Origin: Lysobacter antibioticus | GTDB lineage: Bacteria > Pseudomonadota > Gammaproteobacteria > Xanthomonadales > Xanthomonadaceae | DNA length: 13,658 nucleotides | Direction: 5' to 3' | Assembly: GCF_001442535.1 (NCBI RefSeq) | Contig: NZ_CP013141.1 | Span: forward strand, 5,647,480-5,661,137 | Shown: in pieces, positions 7,338 through 12,961 of the stretch | Numbering within the stretch: position 1 is the first letter of the stretch | Layout of the letters: each line of letters starts with the position of its first letter | Made by a program: the position numbers and the translations under genes | Notes under the pieces: generated by a model | The model's database searches: none | What the model was told of the DNA's origin: nothing | What the model saw: only the letters and a program-made list of their open reading frames with translations

Positions 7338-8054
7338 ATGGCGAAGGAATCCGGATCGGCGGCGCCTTCGTCCGCCTCGTCTTCCGCTTCCCGGCGTCCG
7401 ACCGGGGCGGCATTAAAACGCCGGACTCCGGTTGGCGTGATCTGGGCCAAACTCGCCGTGCACGCGTTGGCCTTGACCCCGGCGGCGATCCTGGCCTGGC
7501 AGATCCGCTCCGAAGTGCTGACCGGCAGCGGCGGGCTCGGCGCCGACCCGATCGCCGAAATCGAGCACCGCCTGGGCTTGTGGGCGCTACGTCTGCTGAT
7601 GATCGCGCTGGCGGTCACGCCGTTGCGCCAGCTCAGCGGCCAGCCGGTGTTGCTGCGCTTCCGCCGCCTGCTCGGCCTGTATGCGTTCTTCTACGCCAGC
7701 CTGCACCTGACCGCGTACCTGGTGCTCGACCTGAAGGGCTATTGGACGCAGATCTTCGAGGAGATCGCCAAACGGCCCTACATCACCGTGGGCTTTCTGG
7801 CATGGCTGCTGCTGATCCCGCTCGCGGTCACCTCGACCCAGGGCATGATGCGGCGCCTCGGCCGGCGCTGGGGGCAGTTGCACCAGCTCGTCTATGCGAT
7901 CGCCGTGTTGGCCGTGCTGCATTTCTGGTGGCTGGTGAAGTCGGACATCCGCGAGCCTTTGCTGTACGCCACGATCCTGGCCGTCCTGCTGGGCTGGCGG
8001 GTATGGCGCAAGGTCGCCGAGGCGAGACTGCGGCGCAGAGCCGCGGCGCAATAG
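7338..8054 (+). CDS. msrQ: Protein-methionine-sulfoxide reductase haem-binding subunit
   Basis: The 238-residue integral membrane protein (formerly YedZ, ferric-reductase-like transmembrane family) passes quinone-derived electrons to MsrP. Hydrophobic segments lie at about 34-55, 79-97, 110-130, 148-167, 184-200 and 208-222. Histidines suited to haem binding are His123 (YASLHLTAYL), His182 (QLHQLVY) and His195 (VLHFWWLVK), set in the family motifs LGLWALRLL, RFRRLLGLYAFFYASLHL, RPYITVGF and TSTQGMMRRLGRRWGQLH. The first 30 or so residues form a Ser/Ala/Arg-rich cytoplasmic extension with no counterpart in the E. coli protein. The ATG begins one base after the msrP stop, so the two form an operon and are probably translationally coupled. 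REP repeats follow 21 bases after the stop. Confidence 0.94.
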   Translation: MAKESGSAAPSSASSSASRRPTGAALKRRTPVGVIWAKLAVHALALTPAAILAWQIRSEVLTGSGGLGADPIAEIEHRLGLWALRLLMIALAVTPLRQLSGQPVLLRFRRLLGLYAFFYASLHLTAYLVLDLKGYWTQIFEEIAKRPYITVGFLAWLLLIPLAVTSTQGMMRRLGRRWGQLHQLVYAIAVLAVLHFWWLVKSDIREPLLYATILAVLLGWRVWRKVAEARLRRRAAAQ

Positions 8055-8074
8055 GCGCGATTCACCGCTCACCT

Positions 8075-8183
8075 GTAGGAGCGGCGTCCCACAGGGATTT
8101 CCTCCGGTCATAAGCCGCGACCGCGACCGCAGCAGATAGCGGCGCGACCGGACACGGGACGGTCGCGGCTTGCGCCGCTCCTT
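8075..8183. repeat. REPIN-like element 1 (inverted pair of GTAG-type REPs)
   Basis: The left REP is on the plus strand: GTAGGAGCGGCG (8075-8086), interrupted by 25 bases, then AAGCCGCGACCGCGACC (8112-8128). The right REP is inverted: GGTCGCGGCTTGCGCCGCTC (8161-8180). Each uninterrupted REP folds on GCGGC/GCCGC. GTAG-starting REPs are known in Xanthomonadaceae and are thought to be spread by RAYT transposases encoded elsewhere. It lies in the convergent gap between msrQ and the FHA gene, as REPs usually do. Confidence 0.75.
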
Positions 8184-8203
8184 CCCCGGAACTACGGCTT
8201 TCT

Positions 8204-8306
8204 GTAGGAGCGGCGCAAGCCGCGACCGCGAAAAGCAAATAACGGCGCTGATACGACGCCACGGCGTCACTTGAAGGAACACGGTCGCGGCTCGCGCCGC
8301 TCCTAC
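8204..8306. repeat. REPIN-like element 2 (inverted pair of GTAG-type REPs)
   Basis: The left REP is uninterrupted at 8204-8230 (GTAGGAGCGGCGCAAGCCGC, then GACCGCG). The right REP is inverted at about 8281-8306 (GGTCGCGGCTCGCGCCGCTC, then CTAC). The spacer contains AGCAAATAACGGCG, which resembles AGCAGATAGCGGCG in element 1, so the two units look like diverged copies of one element. The transcript would fold into a long cruciform-like hairpin at the 3' ends of msrQ and the FHA gene. Confidence 0.75.
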
Positions 8307-8318
8307 CCTGTCTCGGGC

Positions 8319-9122
8319 TCAGCGGGTGCCGTACAGCAACAGCAGGCTCAGCAGGCCGGCCATCACCACGGCGGCCAGCAGCAACCAGGGCATGCGCCGC
8401 ACCGAGGCCGGCAGGGCCGACGGCGGCTGCATGCGTTCTTCGTTCGAGGCCGCTTCCTGGGCCAGCTGGGCCTGCAGGGCTTCGGCGGCGCTGAACTGGC
8501 GGGTCGGGGCTTCGATCACGAAACGGTGTTGGCCGTCGAGCAGCAACTGGTCGCCGGGCTTGAGCAGGGCGTGACGCACCGGCTGGCCGTTGACCACACT
8601 GCCGTCGACCGAGCCGACGTCGCGCAGCACCACCCCATCGGCATGGGCTTCCAGGCGCGCATGGCGGTCGGCGAAGGCCGGTTCGTTGATGCGGATGTCG
8701 CAATCGCCGGCGCGGCCGATCAGGCGCGGCTGCTCCAGGGTGTAGCAACGCCCGTGATGAATGCCGCCGACGCCGCGCACGACCATGCGCGAATCGGCCG
8801 GGATGTCGACCCCGAACGGCGGCGCGGGTTCGGGCTTGTCGTCGATCAGCAGCAGTTCGACGCCGTCGAGAAAGATCGCATCGCCGGCGCGCAGCATCGC
8901 CACGCGTTTCACCGGACGGCCGTTGACGTGCAGGCCGCGCAGGCCTTCGCGCACCTGCAGCCAGACGCCGCGACGGTCGACGCTGAGTTGGGCGATCGCC
9001 GCACCGGCGTCTTCGACCAGCACGGTGCGGCCGGCCGAATCGCGGCCGATCGCATGCACCCCGGGCTTGAGGGCCAGGTCGGCATGTTCGCGATTCGGGT
9101 ATCGAAGTTTGAGGGCGCTCAC
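8319..9122 (-). CDS. Tail-anchored protein with two FHA-like domains
   Basis: The 267-residue protein starts at GTG 9122 (VSALKLRYPNREH); no in-frame ATG lies near, and a GGCGGA sequence sits just before the start, so the exact start is uncertain. The first FHA-like domain spans about 20-95 (HAIGRDSAG, LHVNGRPVKRVAMLRAGD), the second about 130-205 (RLIGRAGDCDIRIN, ADRHARL, VGSVDGSVVNGQ, LLKPGD). A linker (205-243) is followed by a membrane helix at about 244-264 and only three further residues, so the FHA domains face the cytoplasm. FHA domains bind phosphothreonine. In the second domain the usual Ser before the RHA motif is replaced (FADRHA), and the first lacks the SxxH motif, so phosphopeptide binding is doubtful. 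No kinase gene is nearby. The REPIN pair follows its stop. Confidence 0.82.
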   Translation of the reverse strand: MSALKLRYPNREHADLALKPGVHAIGRDSAGRTVLVEDAGAAIAQLSVDRRGVWLQVREGLRGLHVNGRPVKRVAMLRAGDAIFLDGVELLLIDDKPEPAPPFGVDIPADSRMVVRGVGGIHHGRCYTLEQPRLIGRAGDCDIRINEPAFADRHARLEAHADGVVLRDVGSVDGSVVNGQPVRHALLKPGDQLLLDGQHRFVIEAPTRQFSAAEALQAQLAQEAASNEERMQPPSALPASVRRMPWLLLAAVVMAGLLSLLLLYGTR

Positions 9123-9270
9123 TCCGCCGCAATCTAGCAGGTTGTCGAATCGCGTACATCTCCGTGAGCGCAGACCGAGCCGAGCGCTGCGGCGAGTTCG
9201 CACCGATACCCGGCGGCAACGTCGCCTCGCCCGCTCGCAACACCGCGCCGCGGCGCAGCGCGCCCCAGGC

Positions 9271-9299
9271 TTGGATGCGCCCGTCCCTGCCCCCACAAT
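9271..9299 (+). promoter_or_regulatory. Possible sigma-70-type promoter for the PHA_gran_rgn gene
   Basis: TTGGAT (9271-9276) and CACAAT (9294-9299) are 17 bases apart, 26 bases before the ATG at 9326. Matches to the consensus are only partial (three and four of six), so this is a weak call based on spacing and position. Confidence 0.35.
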
Positions 9300-9325
9300 A
9301 CCGGCCTCCAGGGAGAACCCAGACC

Positions 9326-9601
9326 ATGTCCAGCATCGATATCCGCCATCCGCACTCGCTCGCTCCGGCCAAAGCCCGCAAAGCCGTCGAGGAAGTCGCG
9401 AAGAAGCTAGCCGAACGTTTCGATGTCGAGTACGACTGGGTCGGCGACACCCTCAACTTCGTGCGCAGCGGCGTCGACGGCAAGATCTCGCTGCAACCGA
9501 ATCAGTTGCACGTGACCGCGCAACTCGGCTTCCTGCTCGGCGCCCTCAAGGGCCCGATCGAGTCGGAAATCCGCCGCGTGCTGGAAGAACGCTTCAAGTA
9601 A
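9326..9601 (+). CDS. Putative polyhydroxyalkanoic acid system protein (PHA_gran_rgn family)
   Basis: The 91-residue protein starts at ATG 9326 with GGGAGA about nine bases upstream. The fold appears to be an N-terminal strand (SSIDIRHPHSL), a helix (PAKARKAVEEVAKKLAERF, 14-32), three strands (VEYDWVGDTLNF, GKISLQPNQLHVTAQLG) and a C-terminal helix (IESEIRRVLEERFK). This layout, with the HPHSL opening and the YDW...F pattern, matches the small PHA_gran_rgn family (PF09650), named for its frequent neighbourhood with phasin and PHA genes. Its biochemical role is unknown. It has no membrane segment or signal peptide. A phasin and a patatin-like hydrolase lie downstream, which supports the family call. 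The family is recognised from pattern, not from a search. Confidence 0.8.
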   Translation: MSSIDIRHPHSLAPAKARKAVEEVAKKLAERFDVEYDWVGDTLNFVRSGVDGKISLQPNQLHVTAQLGFLLGALKGPIESEIRRVLEERFK

Positions 9602-9680
9602 GCGGCCGCACGCAGGCATAGCGACGGCGGCGCTCAGTCGCCGCGAACAGCGACACCGCCCGGCCGCATTCGCTCCGGGC

Positions 9681-10403
9681 TCAATCCAAAGCCGGAAACG
9701 GATCGGCCTCGCCCGCGAACAGCCGCGCGGCGATGTCGCGTTCGTCCTGCTCGATCTCGGCGATGAACTCGCGCACGTCGCCGAGCCGGCCGAACGCCGC
9801 GAAGCCGCGTTCGAGAAAGCCCTGCAGCTCGGACAGGCCGGCCGCCTTGGCCGGACCGCGCGAGAGTTTGAGCAGGGTCAGGATGCCCGGCATCCGCACC
9901 GCCTGCCCGAGGCCCAGGCCGACCGCGGCGATCAGCTCGATCTGGTGGCCGCGCAGCCGCGGCAAGCCGCAGGCGCGGTAGATCTGCGCGTACAGCGGGC
10001 CGTCTAGACGGCGCCGGCGCGGCGCCAGCTCTTGCAGGCGCTCGGCCATGCGCAGGTCGAAGGCGTGCGTCAGCAGGCCCAGCTCGATCGCATCGGCGAC
10101 CGTGCTCAGCAACGAGCCGGGCAACAGCCGCTGCATCATCGGCAAGACCTTGGCGATGTCGGCGTCGCGGCGGCTGAAGTCGCGGTCGTTGTAGACGTCG
10201 CTGAGGAAGAACTGCGCCGCCGGGCGCCGGCGCGGGTCGCGCAGGAAGCGGTCGAAGCTGGCTTCCAGGCGTCGTGCCTGCCACAGCCGCAGCTCGGGCA
10301 GCCAGCGCAGGCGATTACGCGGTTCGCGCCCGGGGTCGTGCAGGGCCTGGTGGCGGGCCAGCAGACACCCCAGACGCTGGCTATGTTCGGTCGTCCTGGC
10401 CAT
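9681..10403 (-). CDS. Conserved protein of unknown function with FFLSDVY motif (FFLEELY-like)
   Basis: The 240-residue, mostly helical, Arg/Leu-rich protein has no signal peptide or clear membrane helix. Its most recognisable block is PAAQFFLSDVYNDRDFSRRD (61-80), followed by KVLPMMQRLLP and HAFDLRMAERL; this resembles a family annotated in proteobacteria by its FFLEELY motif. No catalytic pattern was seen. ATG 10403 is taken as the start (MARTTEHSQRL), though its Shine-Dalgarno is poor; a GTG at 10463 would add 20 residues of unconvincing composition. It diverges from the patatin gene across 162 bases and converges on the PHA_gran_rgn gene with a 79-base gap, so it sits inside the granule-related neighbourhood on the opposite strand. 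Its function is not known, and guilt by association with granules is only inference. Confidence 0.75.
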   Translation of the reverse strand: MARTTEHSQRLGCLLARHQALHDPGREPRNRLRWLPELRLWQARRLEASFDRFLRDPRRRPAAQFFLSDVYNDRDFSRRDADIAKVLPMMQRLLPGSLLSTVADAIELGLLTHAFDLRMAERLQELAPRRRRLDGPLYAQIYRACGLPRLRGHQIELIAAVGLGLGQAVRMPGILTLLKLSRGPAKAAGLSELQGFLERGFAAFGRLGDVREFIAEIEQDERDIAARLFAGEADPFPALD

Positions 10404-10501
10404 CGCGACGATGATCGCGGCGCCGGCCGGCCTCCGCAAGCCGACCGACGTGCCAACCGGCACCGGCCCATCGGCCCGGCTCAGACCTTGGTCCTAGCCC
10501 C

Positions 10502-10530
10502 CTGGTGCTCCGCCCGTCCTGGGCTACACT
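10502..10530 (+). promoter_or_regulatory. Possible promoter for the patatin-like gene
   Basis: GGGCTACACTCGACC contains a -10-like TACACT (10525-10530), 35 bases before the ATG at 10566. At 17-base spacing the -35 would be around CTGGTG, a weak match. Position and the -10 support it; the -35 does not. Confidence 0.3.
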
Positions 10531-10565
10531 CGACCGAATTCCGCCCGGGCCGTGCTGCCTATCAC

Positions 10566-11858
10566 ATGCTGTCACTCCATTCCGCCCGGAACCGGGCGAG
10601 CCGCAAACGTTCGGCCCACGGCACCAACGCTTCTGCACCGAAGATCGGCCTGGCCATCGCCGGCGGCGGTCCCATCGGCGGCATGTACGAGCTCGGCGCG
10701 CTGCGCGCGCTCGACGAAGCGATCGAAGGCCTCGACCTCACCCGCCTGGACTGTTACGTCGGCGTCAGCAGCGGCGCCTTCCTCGCCGCCGGCCTGGCCA
10801 ACCGCATGGACACCGCCGAGATGTGCCGGATCTTCGTCACCGGCGACAGCGCCGATGTCGAGTTCCGCCCGGAAACCTTCATGCGCCCGGCCTTCCTCGA
10901 GTACGTCAAGCGCGCGGCGAGTTTTCCGCGCCTGGCGACCGAGTGGTGGCGCGAGCTGCTGTTCTCGCCGCTGGAGGCGCGCTGGTCGGACCTGATCACC
11001 CGCTTCGGCGGCCTGATCCCGAACGGCCTGTTCGACAATGCTCAGGTCGAGCTGTTCCTGCGCGAGGTCTTCACCCGCCGCGGCCGCAGCAACGACTTCC
11101 GCGAACTCGACGCCGAGCTGTACGTGGTCGCGGTCGACATCGACAGCGGCGACGCGGTCCGCTTCGGCGGCGACAACTGGAGCGACGTGCCGATCTCGCA
11201 GGCGGTCCAGGCCAGCGCCGCGCTGCCCGGGCTGTACCCGCCGGTGCAGATCCGCGGCCGCCATTTCGTCGACGGCGCCCTGCGCCGGACCATGCATGCC
11301 TCGGTGGTGCTGGATCGCGGCATCGACCTGCTGATCGGCATCAACCCGCTGGTGCCGTTCAACCACAACCAGGGCGTGCCGGTCGCCGAGGACAACAGCC
11401 TCGCCGCGGGCGGCCTGCCGGCGGTGCTGTCGCAGACCTTCCGCACCCTGCTGCAGTCGCGCATGCAGGTCGGCCTGGCCCGCTACGCCCAGCAATACCC
11501 GGACATCGACCAACTGGTGTTCGAGCCCAACGCCGAAGACCGCGAGTTGTTCTTCACCAACGCCTTCAGCTTCTCGGCGCGCCAGCGCATCTGCGAGATC
11601 GCCTATCGCAACACCCTGGCCGACCTGCACCTGCGCGCCGACGTGCTCGGGCCGGTGCTGGCCGCACACGGCCTGCGCCTGCGTCGGGACGTGATCGCCG
11701 ACAGCCAGCGCTCGATCCTCGACGGCATCACACCGCCCAAACGCGATACCGAGACCACCGCACGCTTGCGGCGTGCACTGGACGACGTCGACAGGCTGGT
11801 GGCTCAGCCACGGCCGCGGCGCCGCAGGACGGCGTCTGCAGCCAGAAGCGAGAAGTGA
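10566..11858 (+). CDS. Patatin-like phospholipase / acyl hydrolase
   Basis: The 430-residue protein has the patatin Ser-Asp dyad fold. IGLAIAGGGPIGGMYELGAL (27-46) gives the glycine-rich oxyanion loop, GVSSG (66-70) the nucleophile elbow with Ser68, and FVDGALRR (234-241) the catalytic Asp236 in a DGA motif. Bacterial patatins hydrolyse phospholipids or other acyl esters. The region from about 245 to 395 is a C-terminal extension beyond the catalytic core, and the last 20 residues are very basic. There is no signal peptide (the first 24 residues are basic and Ser-rich), so it is probably cytoplasmic, unlike secreted ExoU-type or outer-membrane PlpD-type patatins. Its place before a phasin gene and near PHA_gran_rgn suggests work at a lipid or polyester surface, which is inference. 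The ATG at 10566 has a poor Shine-Dalgarno, so the start could shift. Confidence 0.88.
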   Translation: MLSLHSARNRASRKRSAHGTNASAPKIGLAIAGGGPIGGMYELGALRALDEAIEGLDLTRLDCYVGVSSGAFLAAGLANRMDTAEMCRIFVTGDSADVEFRPETFMRPAFLEYVKRAASFPRLATEWWRELLFSPLEARWSDLITRFGGLIPNGLFDNAQVELFLREVFTRRGRSNDFRELDAELYVVAVDIDSGDAVRFGGDNWSDVPISQAVQASAALPGLYPPVQIRGRHFVDGALRRTMHASVVLDRGIDLLIGINPLVPFNHNQGVPVAEDNSLAAGGLPAVLSQTFRTLLQSRMQVGLARYAQQYPDIDQLVFEPNAEDRELFFTNAFSFSARQRICEIAYRNTLADLHLRADVLGPVLAAHGLRLRRDVIADSQRSILDGITPPKRDTETTARLRRALDDVDRLVAQPRPRRRRTASAARSEK

Positions 11859-11863
11859 GTGGA

Positions 11864-11917
11864 GAGGAGTGAGAAACGAGTGAAAGCGAGCCGGCTTTCA
11901 CCCGTTTCTCACTCCTC
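11864..11917 (+). terminator. Long stem-loop after the patatin gene, possible terminator
   Basis: A 24-base inverted repeat (11864-11887 and 11894-11917) has a six-base loop and a single G-U pair. It begins five bases after the stop. The arms carry GAGTGAGAAACGAG-type sequence, also echoed just upstream (GAGAAGTGAGTGGAGAG), so it may be a repeat element as well. No clear U-run follows (GTTCTCATTACC), so termination efficiency is uncertain. Confidence 0.5.
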
Positions 11918-11978
11918 GTTCTCATTACCGACCCCTCGCTCTGCGTTGGTGTGATTACTCTAGACAGGGGGGCCATCT

Positions 11979-12001
11979 TGAGTGCACAGCGATAGCACTC
12001 A
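11979..12001. promoter_or_regulatory. Inverted repeat upstream of the phasin gene, possible operator
   Basis: TGAGTGC (11979-11985) and GCACTCA (11995-12001) form a perfect 7-base palindrome with a 9-base spacer, ending 13 bases before the phasin ATG. The centre-to-centre distance is 16 bases, somewhat more than one and a half helical turns. PhaR-type repressors of phasin genes recognise TGC/GCA-containing sites, so an operator is plausible; it could equally be a 5' UTR hairpin. Confidence 0.35.
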
Positions 12002-12014
12002 TTACAGGACGTCC

Positions 12015-12620
12015 ATGGCCGCCAAGTTCAAGAAGACCGCTAAGAAGACCACCGGCAAGAGCAGTAGCGCCGGCAAGGGCAGCGCGCAGGAACAGGCCGA
12101 GCGCCTGTCCAAGACGCTCAGCGAATCCGCGCAGCAGATCTGGCTGGCTGGCGTCGGCGCGTTCGGTCGCGCCCAGGCCGAGGGCACCAAGCTGTTCGAA
12201 GGCCTGGTCAAGGAAGGCCTGAGCCTCGAGCAGACCGCGCGCAAGTTCACCGGCGGCCAAGCCGGCGTGCTGCGCGACGCGGTCGAGTCCAAGGTCGGCC
12301 AGGCGCGCGAACGCGCGTCCGACACCTGGGACCGCCTCGAGAAGGTGTTCGAAGAGCGCGTCCAGCGCGCCTTGGTCAAGCTCGGCGTGCCGGGCCGCGA
12401 CGACCTGAGCGACCTCAGCGAGCGCGTCGAGTCCCTGACCCGCGAACTGCGTCGCCAGGGCGGCAGCGCCCCGAGCGCACGCAAGAGCGCAGCCAAGGCA
12501 CCGGCCAAGCCCGCCGCGAAGAAGGCCGCGGCGGCCAAGCCGAAGGCGCAGAAGTCGCCGGCGGCGAAGAAGGCCACGCGCAAGTCCATCGCGCGCCCGA
12601 AGCCGCCGGTCGCACCGTAA
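12015..12620 (+). CDS. Phasin, PhaF-like, with histone-H1-like tail
   Basis: The 201-residue protein belongs to the poly(3-hydroxyalkanoate) granule-associated family. After a Lys-rich start (1-22), the amphipathic phasin region runs to about 122 and includes QQIWLAGVGAFGRAQAEGTK (40-59), the conserved block of Pseudomonas PhaF/PhaI. A short heptad segment, GVPGRDDLSDLSERVESLTREL (125-146), suits coiled-coil oligomerisation. Residues 155-201 are Lys/Ala/Pro-rich with AAKK and KAPAKPAAKK repeats, as in the DNA-binding tail of PhaF. PhaF-type phasins coat granules, bind the nucleoid and help share granules between daughter cells. The start at ATG 12015 is supported by AGGA upstream; an earlier in-frame GTG at 11982 lies inside the inverted repeat and was not chosen. 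No PHA synthase is in the window. Two hairpins follow. Confidence 0.88.
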   Translation: MAAKFKKTAKKTTGKSSSAGKGSAQEQAERLSKTLSESAQQIWLAGVGAFGRAQAEGTKLFEGLVKEGLSLEQTARKFTGGQAGVLRDAVESKVGQARERASDTWDRLEKVFEERVQRALVKLGVPGRDDLSDLSERVESLTRELRRQGGSAPSARKSAAKAPAKPAAKKAAAAKPKAQKSPAAKKATRKSIARPKPPVAP

Positions 12621-12644
12621 ACCAGCTTCAACTCCGGCTTCACT

Positions 12645-12667
12645 GCGCTGCGGGTCATCCGCAGCGC
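12645..12667 (+). terminator. GC-rich hairpin after the phasin gene
   Basis: A perfect 9-base stem, GCGCTGCGG / CCGCAGCGC (12645-12653 and 12659-12667), has a five-base loop and lies 24 bases after the stop. Only a short TTT follows after GACG, so alone it is a weak intrinsic terminator. It may act with the next hairpin. Confidence 0.45.
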
Positions 12668-12674
12668 GACGTTT

Positions 12675-12740
12675 AAGCCCGCCAGTCCGCGCTTCCGTAT
12701 GCTCCCCTCCCCTTACGGTTTCGGACTGGCGGGCTTTCTT
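12675..12740 (+). terminator. Large composite hairpin with U-rich end and pyrimidine-rich loop
   Basis: A perfect 15-base outer stem (12675-12689 and 12722-12736, AAGCCCGCCAGTCCG and its complement) encloses an inner 5-base stem (12695-12699 / 12714-12718). The 14-base apical loop at 12700-12713 reads TGCTCCCCTCCCCT. The outer stem runs into CTTTCTT on the plus strand, as in an intrinsic terminator. The loop complements Shine-Dalgarno-like GGGGAGGGGAG, which suggests that this could also be the 3' part of a small RNA. Confidence 0.65.
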
Positions 12741-12961
12741 ATGCCTGCGACCGCCGCGGTCGGGTCGCGACGATGCCCCGCATCGAACACCGCACATCCG
12801 CCATGCCGTAGCGGATGGACTTCACGCTGACACCGAATCGTCGTTCTTGATGGAACGGCCGATAACGAACACGTCAATTTCGCGAACTACGTCTCAGTTC
12901 ACACAAGTGCTAGATGTCGCAGGCCGTATATCCTCAGCGTCTTTTATGGGCCTAGCGCTTC
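12741..12961. other. Gene-free stretch upstream of the last gene
   Basis: Together with the two hairpins, the interval from the phasin stop to the next ATG is 341 bases without a convincing gene. A 7-base inverted repeat (12795-12801 and 12811-12817, CATCCGC/GCGGATG) is present. From about 12840 the composition becomes noticeably more AT-rich than the surrounding coding DNA, as expected upstream of a promoter. A TATATC at 12927-12932 could be a -10, but no -35 at the right spacing was found. Confidence 0.5.

Noticed and set aside
6308..7618. Minus-strand frame opposite msrP
   Set aside because: Spans both msrP and the start of msrQ in antisense and shows no domain; it also has no plausible start context.
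8075..8306. Possible CRISPR array
   Set aside because: The repeats alternate in orientation and have unequal, related spacers, as in REPINs; there are no cas genes.
8062..9483. Minus-strand frame running through the REPs, the FHA gene and beyond
   Set aside because: It is in a different frame from the FHA protein, is Arg/Pro-rich and crosses intergenic repeats.
9627..9644. Hairpin between the PHA_gran_rgn and FFLSDVY genes as a terminator
   Set aside because: The stem is only six bases (GCGGCG/CGCCGC) with no U-run on either strand, and such pairs are common in this base composition.
12795..12817. CATCCGC/GCGGATG inverted repeat as an operator
   Set aside because: Seven-base arms with a nine-base loop, far from the next ATG and from any promoter-like sequence; too weak to call alone.
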